Source of the DNA: Clostridia bacterium 41_269
Lineage (GTDB): Bacteria > Bacillota > DTU086
NCBI GenBank assembly: GCA_001508005.1
Contig: LGEZ01000004.1
Span: forward strand, 1 to 64,000
DNA: 64,000 nt
Reading direction: 5' to 3'
The notes under the pieces are model-generated. The model did not search any database. It had not been told where the DNA came from and saw only the letters and a program-made list of their open reading frames with translations. Within the stretch, counting starts at the first letter, position 1. Every line of letters begins with the position of its first letter. The position numbers and the translations under genes are program-made. Below are positions 8,038 through 16,999 of this stretch, piece by piece.

Positions 8038-9242
8038 ATGGGACGAGGAAGCTTTTTACTTTTATAGGAAAGAATAAATATGAAACGACTATATATTATT
8101 GGCGGGATAATACGCAGGAAGTAGAATGTGAAACCAGCTTATTTCCCATAGCTGCTGTGGAGTTTTTTAAACCTGATAAAGTGATTGTTTTGGTTACTGA
8201 AGAAGCTGAAAAGAGTGAGGACTTCACTAATTTACAGGAGGAATTAGGAGCTTTATTAGAAAAGGTTAGCATTCCCAGCGGAAAATCAGAAAAAGAGCTC
8301 TGGGATATTTTTGACTGTCTTGCTGATAGAGTTCAAAGTAGTGACGAAGTAATACTCGATGTAACCCATGCTTTTCGCTCACTTCCTTTGTTTTCTTTCG
8401 GGGTAGCAGTGTATTTACGCCGGGTCTACGATGATATTTCTGTAAGCAGAATTGTTTATGGTGCTTATGAAGCTCGTAAGGAAAATCGCAGCCCTGTTTT
8501 TGATCTGACCCCTTTGCTGGATCTCATGGACTGGACCAGCGGATGTGAGTTTTTCCTTCGCCGCAGTGATGCGGAAATTCTTGCTCAAAGGTTGAGAGAA
8601 AGCCAGAGCAGATTTTGGCGTAAGAAAAATGATGTTTCAGCTGAGGCTTTTCCGCGAAGATTAAATACCGTTGCCCAAAAGCTGCGCATACTTTCTGGAG
8701 CTTTACACCTGGGACGCCTCCGGGAAGTAATGGGTACTGCCCATGACATACTTCCCCTTCTTAAAGAGGTTGCCTATGAAGCAGAGCATTATGCAAAGCC
8801 TTTCCGGCGCATTTTAGATGAAATCAAAAGGGAAGTAGAAGATTTGGCCTATGAAAACCCCGATGTGCTTGATAAAAAGAATCTTGAACGCCAGCTGAAG
8901 ATGATAGAATACTGCTATAAAAAAGGATTGGTGGTTCAGGCTGTAACCACTGCACGGGAATGGATGGTTAACTGGCTGCTGCTCAAGAAAGGCGAAATGA
9001 ATTGGCTTAACAGAGACATTAGGGAAAAAGTAGAGGAAGAGCTTAATTGTGAAGCAAAACTGTTTATAAGTAATAAAACTGGACCGAAATATGCTGATAT
9101 ATGGGACAGGCTTAGGGTCCTCCGCAATGATGTGGCCCACTGCGGAATGAACGAAAATCCTTCTAGGATTGATAGAATATTAATGAATGCAGAAGAAATT
9201 ATTGCGGAATTAAAAGAACTGCTCAAGGAAATTAAAAATTAA
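8038..9242 (+). CDS. CRISPR-associated CARF-HEPN ribonuclease (Csx1/TM1812 type), N-terminus frame-disrupted
   Basis: Resembles the TM1812/Csx1 family: an N-terminal CARF domain that senses cyclic oligoadenylate from type III CRISPR complexes, and a C-terminal HEPN RNase. The continuous start is GTG 8157, but the same frame is open back to 8022 and encodes family sequence (KLFTFIGKNKYETTIYYWRDN). It has no start codon there. ATG 8038, with AAGGAG 11 bases upstream, is one base out of frame; one extra G in the GGG at 8040-8042 would join them into a protein of about 401 aa. CARF motif DVTHAFRSLPLFSFG lies near residue 65 of the GTG form and HEPN motif RNDVAHCG (R-x4-H) near residue 325. No CRISPR array or other cas gene is in the window. 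Confidence 0.82.
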
Positions 9243-9276
9243 ACTATTAGAATTACAGTAAACGGAGTTTTTTAAA

Positions 9277-10107
9277 ATGCCTGAGACTGCTGTAAGCGTA
9301 ACTTACTGCAAGACTGCTCTTGTCAAAACGGGTATTCCGGGGTACCGCTTCTGTTTGAATCCCTATGTGGGCTGCTCCCACGGATGCCGTTACTGCTATG
9401 CGGATACGGTGCTTCGTTTTTCAGGCTGCTCAGAAAAATGGGGTGAGTTTGCGACTGCTAAAATAAACTTTCCGGAGGTTTTGAGACACGAATTAACGCG
9501 GAAAAGGAGCTTTGAGGGGAAAATCATTGTAGGAACCGTCACCGATGCCTATCAGCCTGCAGAAAAAAAGTTCGGCCTTACCAGAAAATCTCTGGAAACC
9601 ATTGCAGATCTTTGGCCCCATGCGGAACTTGACCTGCTCACAAAATCCCATCTCGTGGTACGGGATGTGGATGTGTTAAAAAAGCTTAAGAACTGTTCCA
9701 TCGGCTTTACCATTACTCTTCGTGATGATGATGTAGCTTCTGTACTGGAGCCCGGAGCTGCAGCGCCATCCAAACGCTTTTCAGCTGCAGAAAAGCTGGC
9801 TGCTGAAGGTATAAAAGTATGGGCTTTTATTGCACCTGTCCTACCAGGATTAACCGATGCCCCTGGTGTTTTAGAAAATATTGTTCTCGATTTAAAGGAA
9901 GCAGGGGTTGAGGAAATTTATTTTGATTCTTTAAATCCTTACCCTGCTTCCATACAACGTTTAAAAGCAGTGTACCGTGAGAATTTCCCCGGTGCCCAGA
10001 AGCATTTGGAGTATTATCTCAGCAGTCCTAAAGGATACTTAAAAAGGCTTTTTCAAGAGTTGGCTTCTCTTTCTAAGAAAACAGGACTCAGCTTAAGAAT
10101 GGGGTAA
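9277..10107 (+). CDS. Radical SAM protein, spore photoproduct lyase-like (SPL-related)
   Basis: Radical SAM enzyme with the cluster motif CSHGCRYCYA (CxxxCxxC) near residues 33-42, inside the CLNPYVGCSHGC context typical of the SplB-related family. The rest forms the TIM-barrel, with VGTVTDAYQPAE and LLTKSHLVVRDVDVL strands. At 276 aa it is shorter than true spore photoproduct lyase (about 340 aa), so it is better called SPL-like; the substrate is unknown. The start ATG lies 34 bases after the CARF-HEPN stop, close enough for co-transcription, though AACGGAG is a modest ribosome site. Confidence 0.82.
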   Translation: MPETAVSVTYCKTALVKTGIPGYRFCLNPYVGCSHGCRYCYADTVLRFSGCSEKWGEFATAKINFPEVLRHELTRKRSFEGKIIVGTVTDAYQPAEKKFGLTRKSLETIADLWPHAELDLLTKSHLVVRDVDVLKKLKNCSIGFTITLRDDDVASVLEPGAAAPSKRFSAAEKLAAEGIKVWAFIAPVLPGLTDAPGVLENIVLDLKEAGVEEIYFDSLNPYPASIQRLKAVYRENFPGAQKHLEYYLSSPKGYLKRLFQELASLSKKTGLSLRMG

Positions 10108-10138
10108 GTCATAAAACCGGCGTATTACTTTAGTGAAG

Positions 10139-11566
10139 CTATTGTTGTAATTTATTATGATGGGAAATTTTTTTTCGATGAAGTTCCTTAAATGCCAGTT
10201 CGATTCCCGTTATTTCGGCCACATCTTTATCAATGGTGAAAAGATCTTCTTTTGATAGTTCTTTTACTGATGTTTTTCCCAGTGCCCGGATGCCGGCTTT
10301 TATTTCATGAACTGTTGCGTTTAAAAAATTTGTTAGACTTTGAACCCCCTTTTCAATATTGAATTTATTTTTGAACCTTCCCGTTTCGTAAGCAAGCTGT
10401 ATTGGAGGAGAAAAGGGTGTCGTCTTTATAATCTGATCATGGGTGGCAGCTATGAGAACAACGGTACCTAAATAAACTGCATCAGCACCCAATGCTAAAG
10501 CTTTTAAGCAGTCTCCTGGAGAGGTAAAACCTCCTCCTACCATCAGGGTTACTTTGTTTTTTAAATTTTGTTTTTCCCAAAATCTAACGGCTCTGGATAA
10601 AGCTATTAATGTGGGGAGCCCGAAATCGTCTTCGAGAATGGGAAAAGCGTTGTGAGTGCCGGCTTCAGCTCCGTCAATACTGATAAAATCCACTCCAGCA
10701 TTAACAAGAATTTTTAAATCATCTTCTATATATTTTCCTGCTCCAATTTTGGCGCCAATGGGAACTCCCCCTGTTAGCTTACGTAAATAATCCACAAGGG
10801 ATTTTAGGCTTTTGAGGTCAGAGGCTTCGTTCAGCCTGTTGTTTACTACTGCATCCTGTCCTTCTTTTAAACCAAGCCTTTTTCTTAATTCTCTGTTAAT
10901 ATTTTTTGCTTTTGTTGTTCGTCCTTTACCTGCATTGCCGCCCTGGCCGAACTGGATTTCGATGGCATCGCCCTGTTTTAGGATTTTTTCATCTTTGTTC
11001 CATGAGGCCCGTGGATACTGTATTATGAGTTTATCAGCTGCTTCTCTTTCAGTTTCGAGAAATGGTCCCAGCCCCGTGTTGGTTGCTGTACCTACCCTTG
11101 ATGCAGCTTTGGCATAGGCAATTTTATACCCTTCTGTAAGGGCCAGACCGTATGCCATTCCCCCAATTAATATGGGGATTTTAAGTACTAAGGGTTTTTG
11201 GGCAAGGGGCCCGATGGTTGTGATAGTATCCACTTCCACTTCATCCGGTGTAGGCAGGGTTTCCAGCTGGGCTGTATTGAACATAATCTTTTCCCAATAA
11301 CCAAATCTGCGCTGAGTACCTATGGGCCTTTCAATGTATGTATTGGTATGAGATCTGAGCTCATTTTCAATTAGTCTGTTGGGAGTTAATTTTTGAGTGG
11401 CAATGGAAAGTTCCCAAACATTTTTATCATATTTTCTGGTTATTAGAGAAAGGGTTATCTTATCTCCCAAATAATCAACAGCTTTTTTTGATAAAAAAAA
11501 CCCACTTCCCAGCAGCAGTGCTGAAATTCCAAGTTTTTTAAGATTTTTCCAGCTGTCCAAAATCAC
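10139..11566 (-). CDS. FMN-binding glutamate synthase-like protein, membrane-anchored
   Basis: Matches the FMN domain of the glutamate synthase large subunit in the stand-alone form found in many bacteria. FMN/phosphate-binding parts are visible: GGMAYGLALTEGYKIAYAKA, EIQFGQGGNAGKGRTTK, GAKIGAGKYIEDD, FISIDGAEAGTHNAFP and GGGFTSPGDCLKALALGADAVYLG. The CxxxxxC cluster ligands of complete GltB are absent from that region. A hydrophobic helix at about residues 13-30 suggests membrane attachment. The start is GTG at 11566 with GGTGGG upstream. The physiological reaction is not established for such short forms. Convergent with the radical SAM gene. Confidence 0.8.
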   Translation of the reverse strand: MILDSWKNLKKLGISALLLGSGFFLSKKAVDYLGDKITLSLITRKYDKNVWELSIATQKLTPNRLIENELRSHTNTYIERPIGTQRRFGYWEKIMFNTAQLETLPTPDEVEVDTITTIGPLAQKPLVLKIPILIGGMAYGLALTEGYKIAYAKAASRVGTATNTGLGPFLETEREAADKLIIQYPRASWNKDEKILKQGDAIEIQFGQGGNAGKGRTTKAKNINRELRKRLGLKEGQDAVVNNRLNEASDLKSLKSLVDYLRKLTGGVPIGAKIGAGKYIEDDLKILVNAGVDFISIDGAEAGTHNAFPILEDDFGLPTLIALSRAVRFWEKQNLKNKVTLMVGGGFTSPGDCLKALALGADAVYLGTVVLIAATHDQIIKTTPFSPPIQLAYETGRFKNKFNIEKGVQSLTNFLNATVHEIKAGIRALGKTSVKELSKEDLFTIDKDVAEITGIELAFKELHRKKISHHNKLQQ

Positions 11567-11737
11567 AATGTTTTCCCACCATTAAGATTAAAATTCTTTT
11601 TGTTTAGTTTGGCGCATGGAGATTTTTTTTAATCGAAAAAACTGATTGAAAATTTTTATTTCAATTTAAAGGGAAATTAGAGAGTTTTGTAGAAAGGGAA
11701 CTGGTCTTTTTTAATTTAAAAATTGGGGGATGTTCTG

Positions 11738-14335
11738 TTGATAAAAAGAATTTTTATCAAGATTCTCATACTTGCGTGTCTGGGGTACTTTTTGGGGACT
11801 AAAGCAGAAGCTGTAAATGCTTTGTCCTGGCCTTTAGCTAGGCATGATTCAAAAGACAGTGCTTGTTCTAATGCAGAAGGGCCTAATATCCCTCAGCTTA
11901 AGTGGAAGAAAAAATTGGATGGAAGAATTTTTGAGGAGCCCGTTGTTAATTCAAGAGGCTGGGTATATGCTGCTGCGGGAAATAGCCTTTATGGCTTTGA
12001 TGTAGAAGGCAATGAATTGTTTTCTTCTATTTCCTTAGCTGAAGAGGTGTATTCTGAAAAGATTTATTCTTTGGGTTTATCAGCTGATGAAAGAGCTCTT
12101 TATGTGGGGTTGGAGACCAAAGAAGGTGCAGCTGTTGCTGCCTTTGATGCAGAACACGGATTTTTAAAATGGTTTTTTAGTGATATTGCTGGGGATGCTG
12201 TGGAATCTTTTAATGTAAGCGGCAACATACTTTACTTTGGGACAAAACTGGGACTGTCAGGAGAAGGTGGAAAATTTTATGCTTTAAAAGATGAGGGAAG
12301 CTGTGCTTCTTTATTGTGGGAAGTGGAACCTTTCAAAGATTGGAATTATATTTCTTTTCCTTTTTCTTCCCCTATTCACGGAGATGGCCTTTTTATAGCA
12401 GCTGTGGGAAAAGATAGCAAAGGGAAAGAAACCTCAGGGGTACTCGCAGTGGATAAAAATAGCGGAAGAAATTTATGGCAGGATGCATTTGTCAGATCTA
12501 ACAACATTTTTAAAGGGCCCATCATTGTGGAAGAAAGCGGAAAATTTTTTTATTGGGTTGGTGATGAGTACTTATTTATTCATAACACTTCGGATGGGTC
12601 CAATTTTGGTTATTATAATTTAAAAAATAAAGGGATACTTCCTAAAACTGCCCCCGCTGCAGCGGATAAAAACGGAAACATTTTTTTGCTGGTAGACAGC
12701 AGCTTGGTTTGCCTGAACTCTAAAGGTGAACTTTTATTTAAAACTGAACTCCAAAATAATTCTTTTACCCTTTCTCCAAATTCACCGCCTATAGTGGACA
12801 GCAGGGGTCACATTTATTTTGGAGACAGTGTGTCCTATGGGGACTCTTATGGTTCCATATATGCTGTGGATGAAAAGGGCAGCCTTAAATGGCGTTTTGA
12901 TACTGATGCTTTGATTGCTTCTTCTCCGGTATTGAGCCCGGACGGGAGCATAATTTTTGGAAACATTGGGGGAAATCTTTTTGTCGTAAGGGACCGTAAA
13001 CCCTTTGATCTTCAGGTGATTTATCCCAGGGACGGTTCCTATGTGGGAGGAGCTGTGCCTTTTCTTATAGAAATTCGCGATGAAGGGGATTGGGAAGTTG
13101 ATAAAGTGCGGGTTTTTGTTGATGGTTTTTTAAATGAGGCTGTTATGTTGGAAGAGGAAAGATATTACTGGGAATGGGATGCTTCAAAGGCTGTTACGGG
13201 AACAGTTTATTCTATAGAAGTGATGGGTGAAGATTATTCGGGTGCTCAGAAAAGTTTTAATCTGAACCTAACTATAGATAATGCTGTTCCCACAGGGAAT
13301 GCTTTTTACGACGGTGAATACAAGGAAGGTACAGCAAGTATAACTTTAGGAGATACTGTTAAGGTTTACGGCAGTTCTTTTGACCAAGACAGCGGTGTGA
13401 AGAGAATTATATTGCTGGCACAGAATATTTACGATGGTTCACATAGTGTAGTGGGTTGGGCTTACAATGATGGTTTAGAAGATCCCTTTAGTTGGGAAAT
13501 TATCTGGACGGAAATGCCACCGGGAATATTCAAACTGTACTGTTTAGTTGAAGACAGAACATATTCTGCTGAGAAAACCCTTTTTATTCCTGGGATAGGA
13601 ATAAGGGGTAATTTTTGCCTTTTTGAAGTTCTTTCAAAAGAGGGACATCCCCTTCTTTTTAAGTGGGAGGAAAAAATAATGGATGATGATGATGAGGAGG
13701 ATCAAGAATTTCCCGGCGACGAACCTCAAAATAAAAGTTCAAGGGGAAGAGGGAGAAATAAAAGAAAGGTTCAGGAAGAAAAAAGTTTTGAAGAAGATCT
13801 TTCTGAAATTGAGGATAATTTAAATTTAGAAATTCATTTTCCATTTGATGACTTGACAGAGGGTAAGGAAACTGAGATTGTGGGTTTTCTTTGGCAGTTG
13901 GGAGCAGTCAAAGGCTATCCGGGGGGTGTATTTCAGCCCCATAGATATGTGACACGGATGGAATTTATAAAGATGCTGGCAGTTTGTCTTGAATTAAAGC
14001 CGGAAGAGAATATTTCTTTGGATTTTAAAGATGCTCAAAATATTCCCTATTGGGGTAAACCTTTCATCGGTGCATTGGTAAAACGGGGTATTATCATTGG
14101 ATATCCTGATAAAACCATAAAAATTAGACAAAATCTTAATTATGGTGAAATGGAATTAATACTAGAAAGGGTTCTTTCATGCCAAGGCATAGATAAAGAG
14201 TTAGGCTGTGGACATCTGGTAGATGTACTGCTGAAAGAGAAAGGAAATCTTTGGGGGAAAGACCCTAACGCTTCAGTTACGAGAATGGATGCAGCATCTG
14301 TTCTCTTTTACTTCATTGATATGGAGAAAAAATAA
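11738..14335 (+). CDS. Secreted PQQ-like beta-propeller protein with Ig-like and SLH domains
   Basis: Cell-surface protein of 865 aa. A signal peptide (basic start, hydrophobic core, cleavage after AEA near residue 28) is followed by repeated WK/KWRFDTDALIASSPVLSPDG-type blades of a PQQ-like propeller to about residue 430. Next come Ig-like, cadherin-type segments (VDKVRVFVDG; VKRIILLAQN) to about 640 and a highly charged linker near 650-710. S-layer homology repeats (GAVKGYPGGVFQPHRYVTRMEF; GIIIGYPDKTIKIRQNLNYGE) reach the C-terminus. TTG 11738 is preferred over TTG 11723 because GGGGGA lies seven bases before it. SLH domains would tether it to secondary cell-wall polymer. The ligand is unknown. 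Confidence 0.85.
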   Translation: MIKRIFIKILILACLGYFLGTKAEAVNALSWPLARHDSKDSACSNAEGPNIPQLKWKKKLDGRIFEEPVVNSRGWVYAAAGNSLYGFDVEGNELFSSISLAEEVYSEKIYSLGLSADERALYVGLETKEGAAVAAFDAEHGFLKWFFSDIAGDAVESFNVSGNILYFGTKLGLSGEGGKFYALKDEGSCASLLWEVEPFKDWNYISFPFSSPIHGDGLFIAAVGKDSKGKETSGVLAVDKNSGRNLWQDAFVRSNNIFKGPIIVEESGKFFYWVGDEYLFIHNTSDGSNFGYYNLKNKGILPKTAPAAADKNGNIFLLVDSSLVCLNSKGELLFKTELQNNSFTLSPNSPPIVDSRGHIYFGDSVSYGDSYGSIYAVDEKGSLKWRFDTDALIASSPVLSPDGSIIFGNIGGNLFVVRDRKPFDLQVIYPRDGSYVGGAVPFLIEIRDEGDWEVDKVRVFVDGFLNEAVMLEEERYYWEWDASKAVTGTVYSIEVMGEDYSGAQKSFNLNLTIDNAVPTGNAFYDGEYKEGTASITLGDTVKVYGSSFDQDSGVKRIILLAQNIYDGSHSVVGWAYNDGLEDPFSWEIIWTEMPPGIFKLYCLVEDRTYSAEKTLFIPGIGIRGNFCLFEVLSKEGHPLLFKWEEKIMDDDDEEDQEFPGDEPQNKSSRGRGRNKRKVQEEKSFEEDLSEIEDNLNLEIHFPFDDLTEGKETEIVGFLWQLGAVKGYPGGVFQPHRYVTRMEFIKMLAVCLELKPEENISLDFKDAQNIPYWGKPFIGALVKRGIIIGYPDKTIKIRQNLNYGEMELILERVLSCQGIDKELGCGHLVDVLLKEKGNLWGKDPNASVTRMDAASVLFYFIDMEKK

Positions 14336-14346
14336 AAATTTTACAT

Positions 14347-14373
14347 GGGAGCGGAGTATTATCGCCCTTTTTT
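14347..14373 (+). terminator. Terminator after the SLH protein gene
   Basis: GGGAGCG and CGCCC can form a bulged GC stem around a short loop, followed by TTTTTTTG. The stem is short, so confidence is moderate. Confidence 0.5.
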
Positions 14374-14491
14374 TGTTTCAATTTTGGTGCCTTAAAATGT
14401 TTGTTTTTGTGGACAGATTAAAGGGAAAAAATCTGTTAACATTGAATAAAAAGTATTAAGGATTTACATAAATTTTTTGGAGGAGAAAAAA

Positions 14492-15148
14492 ATGCCAGTG
14501 CTTGTTGAGGATATTATGACCCGCAATGTAATTACTGCAACCCCAGAACATTCAGTTATGGACACATTAAAAATTGCCAGGGCAAACCGCATCCGACATG
14601 TTCCAATTGTTGAAGGAAATATTTTAAAAGGTGTTGTTTCTGATCGCGATCTTAGGGATGTGAGCCCTTCGGTGCTGGCTTCTATGGATCTGGATCTTTT
14701 GGAGAAGACAAAGGTAAAAGACATAATGGTCACCAATGTAATAACTGTTCATCCCCTGGATACAGTGGAGGATGCAGCAAGGCTTCTTTATGAAAATAAG
14801 ATTGGCTGTCTTCCAGTGGTTGTTGAGGGGAATCATCTGGTGGGCATTGTGACCGACGGAGACATTCTTTTCTGCTTTGTTGAGATGATGGGGGTTTTGG
14901 AACGAGGATCGGTTATAAGAGTCAATATTCCCGATAGGCCTGGAACTCTTGCCAAGGTCTTGGAAATTATTTCAGATCACAAGGTCAATATAATCAGCAT
15001 TTTTATGTTCCCTGCGGATGAAAAGAAAAAAGGTGTTAGGGAAGTAATTTTAAGGCTGCAGACCATTGATCCCAGTGGTATTGTTAAAGATATTAAGGAA
15101 CTGGGGTATGAAATTATTTGGCCTGAATTTTGGGGAGAAAGGAAATGA
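14492..15148 (+). CDS. acuB: CBS-CBS-ACT domain protein (AcuB-like)
   Basis: Regulatory protein with two CBS domains (MPVLVEDIMTRNVITATPEHS at residue 1; VKDIMVTNVITVHPLDTVEDA near 75) and a C-terminal ACT domain (VIRVNIPDRPGTLAKVLEIISDHKVNI). This is the AcuB architecture, likely binding an adenine nucleotide. The start is ATG 14492 with GGAGGAG just upstream; the frame extends to TTG 14477 inside that site. Length 218 aa. Its stop overlaps the acuC start (ATGA), so the genes are translationally coupled. Confidence 0.88.
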   Translation: MPVLVEDIMTRNVITATPEHSVMDTLKIARANRIRHVPIVEGNILKGVVSDRDLRDVSPSVLASMDLDLLEKTKVKDIMVTNVITVHPLDTVEDAARLLYENKIGCLPVVVEGNHLVGIVTDGDILFCFVEMMGVLERGSVIRVNIPDRPGTLAKVLEIISDHKVNIISIFMFPADEKKKGVREVILRLQTIDPSGIVKDIKELGYEIIWPEFWGERK

Positions 15149-16296
15149 CGGGAACCGCTGTCTTTATTTACAGTAATGATTACTTAAAATACAGCTTTGG
15201 GAAAGATCATCCCTTAAACCCCGTTCGGCTTCAAATAACCTATGATCTTTTAACTGAGATGGGGCTGCTCCATGATGAGGATATTGTAAGTCCGAGGATG
15301 GCAGAAAACGAAGAACTAGCCTTAGTCCATTCCCCAGAGTACATTAACGCTGTTATAGAAGCTGGTAGAAACCCCAAAGATGAGGATTTAATAAATTATG
15401 AACTAGGGACTGAAGATAATCCAATCTTTGAAGGAATGCATGAGGCAGCGAGTTTGATTGTCGGAGGTACTTTAACCGCAGTAGAAACAGTTATGGAAGG
15501 AAAGGCAAGGCATGCAGTAAATATTGCAGGGGGACTTCATCATGCCCAAAAGGATAGAGCTTCGGGTTTCTGTATTTACAATGATGCAGCGGTGGCCATT
15601 GCCTATCTGCGAAAAAAATATGATCTTAGGGTAATGTATATTGATACTGATGCTCACCATGGTGACGGTGTGCAGAACATTTTTTATGATGATCCTGATG
15701 TTCTTGTGGTTTCAATGCATGAATCAGGTCATTATTTATTTCCCGGAACAGGGGATATTTACGAACAGGGCACCGGCTTAGGGTATGGAACCACTATTAA
15801 TATTCCCTTTGAGCCTTTTACTGAAGATGAATCCTGGATTTCGGCTTTTGAGAGAGTGGTTATTCCCAATGCCCGGGCATTTGCCCCCCATATTATCATA
15901 AGCCAGCATGGATGTGATGGGCATTACCTTGATCCCCTTACCCATCTTTCCCTTACCATGAAGAGCTATGAAGAAATTCCCCGCCTGGTTCATATGCTTG
16001 CAGAGCAGCTGTGTGAAGGGCGTTTGGTTGCCCTAGGGGGTGGAGGGTACAATATATGGCATGTAGTGCCCAGGGCATGGACTCTTTTGTGGTGCCAAAT
16101 TGCCCAGAGAAATGCCCGTGAAGAGCTGCCCGAAAGCTGGGTGAAAAAGTGGGAAAACATAAGTGGGGAAAAACTGCCCAAAACCATGTCTGATCCAGCG
16201 GATTTGGTACCTCCCATACCCAGACGTAAAGAAATTATGGAGAAAAATTATATAACCATGAACAGGGTTTTGAGGCAGTCTGTTATGTTTTTTTAA
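15145..16296 (+). CDS. acuC: Histone deacetylase-family protein deacetylase AcuC
   Basis: Zinc-dependent lysine deacetylase of the arginase/HDAC fold. In Bacillus, AcuC removes the acetyl group from acetyl-CoA synthetase. Catalytic features are present: GGLHHAQKDRASGFCIYND, the metal motif DTDAHHGDGVQ, SQHGCDGHYLDPLTHLSL, and GGGGYN. The start is ATG 15145 overlapping acuB, with GGGAGAAAGGA upstream. Length 383 aa, as expected. Forms the acuB-acuC-acuA operon, an order different from the acuABC of Bacillus subtilis. Confidence 0.9.
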   Translation: MTGTAVFIYSNDYLKYSFGKDHPLNPVRLQITYDLLTEMGLLHDEDIVSPRMAENEELALVHSPEYINAVIEAGRNPKDEDLINYELGTEDNPIFEGMHEAASLIVGGTLTAVETVMEGKARHAVNIAGGLHHAQKDRASGFCIYNDAAVAIAYLRKKYDLRVMYIDTDAHHGDGVQNIFYDDPDVLVVSMHESGHYLFPGTGDIYEQGTGLGYGTTINIPFEPFTEDESWISAFERVVIPNARAFAPHIIISQHGCDGHYLDPLTHLSLTMKSYEEIPRLVHMLAEQLCEGRLVALGGGGYNIWHVVPRAWTLLWCQIAQRNAREELPESWVKKWENISGEKLPKTMSDPADLVPPIPRRKEIMEKNYITMNRVLRQSVMFF

Positions 16297-16323
16297 CAGC
16301 TTTTTATAAAGAGGGAGGCTGAA

Positions 16324-16983
16324 ATGACCTCGGAAACCACTGGCTTGATAAGGGAAAGTGCAGTGAAGCTGCCGGAAGGTGAAGTGCGCATTTACGGTCC
16401 CGCTGCCCCAGAGGAAATCTGCAGTTATGAGATGGATGATACATTGGACTGCTTCAGGCATCCAGCTAAGCAGAAAAAAGCACTGAAAGAAATTGCTTCT
16501 CTTCCCAAAGGTCAGGTTTTTATAGCTTGTTTTGAAAATGTTATAGTAGGTTATGTAACCTTTCATCCACCGGAGCCTTTTGAAAGGTGGAGTGAAGGGA
16601 ATATCCCCAGCCTTTTGGAACTGGGGGCTATTGAAGTAAGCAGGCGTTATAGGGGTTTTGGCCTGGCAAGAAAGCTTATGGAAGTAGCTTTTATGAACGA
16701 TGCCATGGAGGATTATATAGTAATTGCTACGGAATATTACTGGCATTGGGATTTGGAAGGTACAGGGCTGCCCATTTGGGAATACAGAAAACTGCTGGAA
16801 TCAGTTATGTCCAGCGTGGGTATGGAGCCTAAAGAAACCACCGATCCAGAAATAAATTCCCATCCTGCAAATGTCCTGATGGTGCGCATCGGAAAGAATG
16901 TCAGCAGGAGGGATATTGAAGCATTTGAAGCCCTGTGCTGTCGGAGGGAGGATGAAGAGTTTTCTTATTTTGATAACGTTTAG
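16324..16983 (+). CDS. acuA: GNAT protein acetyltransferase AcuA
   Basis: Acetyl-CoA-dependent acetyltransferase. AcuA of Bacillus acetylates and switches off acetyl-CoA synthetase AcsA. The GNAT acetyl-CoA-binding motif is seen as IEVSRRYRGFGLARKLMEVAF (R-x-x-G-x-G/A) near residues 103-123, and the AcuA-specific YYWHWDLEGTGLPIWEYRKLL follows. Length 219 aa is typical. GAGGGAGG precedes the ATG. It completes the acetylation-deacetylation pair with acuC. No acsA gene is in the window; the AMP-forming ligases at 628 and 31274 are possible alternative targets (inference). Confidence 0.9.
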   Translation: MTSETTGLIRESAVKLPEGEVRIYGPAAPEEICSYEMDDTLDCFRHPAKQKKALKEIASLPKGQVFIACFENVIVGYVTFHPPEPFERWSEGNIPSLLELGAIEVSRRYRGFGLARKLMEVAFMNDAMEDYIVIATEYYWHWDLEGTGLPIWEYRKLLESVMSSVGMEPKETTDPEINSHPANVLMVRIGKNVSRRDIEAFEALCCRREDEEFSYFDNV

Positions 16984-16999
16984 AGAACACAGGTAGGGG

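Noticed and set aside
16033..16746. 237-codon minus-strand ORF opposite acuC and acuA
   Set aside because: Antisense to two well-supported genes, with no recognisable protein motif or ribosome site; an out-of-frame shadow.
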